DNA of 59,009 nucleotides. It comes from Nanobdellota archaeon. Its GTDB lineage: Archaea; Nanobdellota; Nanobdellia; Pacearchaeales; GW2011-AR1. A program made the translations under genes and the position numbers. The stretch is taken from assembly GCA_021818475.1 (NCBI GenBank), contig JAKADZ010000005.1:1-59009 (forward strand), read 5' to 3'. Below the pieces are notes generated by a model. It saw nothing but the letters and a program-made list of their open reading frames with translations. It searched no databases and had not been told where the DNA came from. The stretch's first letter is position 1. Each line of letters starts with the position of its first letter. This document shows positions 57,594 through 59,009 of the stretch, in pieces.

Positions 57594-58868
57594 ATGAGAT
57601 TAAAAAAATCCTTCCAGCTTGCTCTTAATGCCCTGTTCCACAGCAAATTAAGAACGTGGCTTACAATTATCGGAATCGTCATCGGTATTGCTGCAGTCGT
57701 TGCTATTGTTTCAATAAGCATAGGAGCTAAACAGCAACTTGAATCGAGACTTGGAAGTTTGGGGGCGGATGTTATCACAATTTCTTCAGGATTCTCCAGA
57801 GCCAGCGGACCGGAAGGATTTGGCAGTCGTGATTCAGTCTCTACCACAACGACTACTGTAAAAAATCTGACTTCGCGTGATGTTTCTGCACTGAAAGGAC
57901 TTAACAATGTAGAATACGTTATGGGTTCTGTTTCAGGGAAAGCCACTATGACTTATCTCACTAAAAGCGCATCGATAAGTGTTGAAGGAGTTGATGTTAA
58001 TACATGGAAAGATGTAACAACTGAACAGATTGATACAGGAAGACTTTTGACAAACGGGGATTCATTTTCTGTTGTTATAAGCGGGAATCTGGCAGATAAA
58101 GTCTTTCCCAACGGAATTCCTCTTAACAGCAAGGTTATTATCGACGGAAAAACATTTAATGTCGTTGGAATTTTGAAAGAAGGAACGTCTTTCGGCGGCA
58201 GCTCCACCGTTTATATGCCTATAGATGTTGCCAGAAATATCGGACTTGATAATGTCGGACAAAATGAATTTGATTCTATCTCTGTAAAAATAAAAGATGT
58301 TTCCCAGTCGAATGAAACTGTAACATTAATTACTAACCAACTTATGATGTCGAGGGGAATTTTAAACAGCAATCAAAAAGATTTTACTGTTTCTTCTCCC
58401 GCAGCTATGCAGTCAACTGTTTCATCCACATTAAATACTATGAGCATTTTTCTCGGAGCAATTGCGGCGATTTCATTGTTGGTCGGAGCAATTGGAATTG
58501 CAAACAGCATGTTTACTTCTGTTCTTGAAAGGACGAGGGACATCGGAGTTATGAAAGCAATAGGAGCAAAAAATAAAGATATCCTTTTGATATTTTTAAT
58601 TAATTCTGGCTTGATAGGACTGGTCGGAGGAATAGGGGGAATTATTTTGGGAACAATAGGTTCAGGTCTGATAAGCATGTTAAGTTCTTCTGCTTCAGGC
58701 AGTTCAGCACGTGGAGGGCTTGGCATGCTGTTGGGAAATACAGCGATAACTCCCGGACTTTTGATTTTATCTTTAATATTTTCTGTTTTAATAGGAATGA
58801 TTGCAGGAGCAATTCCTGCTATAAGAGCTTCCAAACTTAATCCTGTTGAAGCTTTGAGATATGAATAA
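57594..58868 (+). CDS. ABC transporter permease, MacB/FtsX type
   Basis: 424 aa. MRLKKSFQLALNALFHSKLRTWLTIIGIVIGIAAVVAI is the N-terminal MacB signature and first membrane segment. An extracellular domain of about 230 residues follows, then three membrane segments around ISLLVGAIGIANSMFTSVLERTRDIGVMKAIGAK (FtsX motif), GLVGGIGGIILGTIG and IFSVLIGMIAGAIPAIRASKLNPVEALRYE. It works as a mechanotransmission exporter with the ATPase at 55715; the substrate may be a lipid, peptide or surface protein. Confidence 0.94.
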   Translation: MRLKKSFQLALNALFHSKLRTWLTIIGIVIGIAAVVAIVSISIGAKQQLESRLGSLGADVITISSGFSRASGPEGFGSRDSVSTTTTTVKNLTSRDVSALKGLNNVEYVMGSVSGKATMTYLTKSASISVEGVDVNTWKDVTTEQIDTGRLLTNGDSFSVVISGNLADKVFPNGIPLNSKVIIDGKTFNVVGILKEGTSFGGSSTVYMPIDVARNIGLDNVGQNEFDSISVKIKDVSQSNETVTLITNQLMMSRGILNSNQKDFTVSSPAAMQSTVSSTLNTMSIFLGAIAAISLLVGAIGIANSMFTSVLERTRDIGVMKAIGAKNKDILLIFLINSGLIGLVGGIGGIILGTIGSGLISMLSSSASGSSARGGLGMLLGNTAITPGLLILSLIFSVLIGMIAGAIPAIRASKLNPVEALRYE

Positions 58869-58925
58869 TTTTTTCAATAATCTTTAAAAATTCTTTTTTC
58901 CTTTAATCATAAAGGGTTAAAGAGG

Positions 58926-59009
58926 ATGAATAACAGAGGGAAAATAATTTCAGTTTCTTTTTTTGGAATTTTAATTTTATTTGGAATTTTATTGATTTTG
59001 TTTATGCCC
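58926..59009 (+). CDS. Start of a membrane or exported protein (cut by window end)
   Basis: Only 28 codons are present: MNNRGKIISVSFFGILILFG then ILLILFMP, a basic start and a hydrophobic segment, i.e. a signal or first membrane helix. GAGG just before the ATG may act as ribosome binding site, and TTTAAAAA lies 43 nt upstream, so this mRNA has a short leader. Confidence 0.5.
   Translation, partial: MNNRGKIISVSFFGILILFGILLILFMP

Noticed and set aside
1-59009. tRNA genes
   Set aside because: I looked for the GGTTCRAATCC T-arm in all gaps over 70 bases and saw none; a covariance-model scan would be decisive.

Overview
The window looks like a chromosome segment of a small-genome DPANN archaeon, most like the Woesearchaeales/Pacearchaeota group. 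Archaeal information-processing genes are present (L7Ae, S28e, L24e, S6e, S10, aIF2-gamma, aIF5B, archaeal-type ThrRS and TrpRS, a RecJ/GAN-like DHH nuclease). The DNA is A+T-rich and gene-dense, promoters have archaeal TATA boxes, and many secreted proteins are Ser/Thr/Asn-rich. By hand count about 40 genes have a TATA-like octamer starting exactly 29 nt before the start codon, so leaderless mRNAs appear to be the rule; I used this to choose several starts.

Layout. 1-5.1 kb: a cut pilin-like adhesin, DUF357, unknown exported proteins and a Ser/Thr surface protein with 216-bp repeats. 5.1-12.8 kb: PEP synthase, a small ferredoxin, LemA and HtpX with a pilin-like adhesin gene between them, and a TtuA-like protein that has lost its PP-loop. 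12.9-21.3 kb: a membrane protein with a degenerate nucleotide-cyclase-like domain, TrpRS, a SleB-like hydrolase, ThrRS, a beta-propeller-like surface protein. 21.3-24.3 kb: a mobile element of 2975 bp with 25-bp perfect terminal inverted repeats and a 9-bp target duplication. It carries an AbrB-like mini-gene, a Sll1717-like P-loop ATPase, a DDE transposase and a zinc protein, and sits directly upstream of the rpl7ae promoter. 24.4-32.5 kb: L7Ae (with a kink-turn in its leader), S28e, L24e, then gyrB, ahcY, two small genes, gyrA and gmhA. 32.7-46 kb: nuclease, surface protein, aIF2-gamma, CYTH, S6e, RecJ-like, GIY-YIG, aIF5B, DUF362, MFS. 46-51 kb: a Dph2 fragment, a candidate structured RNA, NUDIX, CcdA-like and thioredoxin-like genes, PC4. 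51-59 kb: a second intact pilin-like gene, a thymidylate-kinase-like protein, cyclophilin, S10, a winged-helix/membrane pair, and a MacB-type ABC exporter operon.

The strongest unusual signals are: the complete passenger-carrying transposon with two matching dyad/TATA promoters; the kink-turn in the rpl7ae leader; the fixed 29-nt TATA-to-start distance, with three divergent gene pairs sharing one symmetric TATA box (51 nt start to start in each); a palindromic element present inside two unrelated genes in different reading frames; repeated duplication of gene 3' tails; and modular pilin-like adhesins with a nearly invariant N-terminus and exchangeable C-terminal domains.

I saw no rRNA, tRNA or CRISPR array. 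All functional names come from motif recognition by eye; no database search was run.
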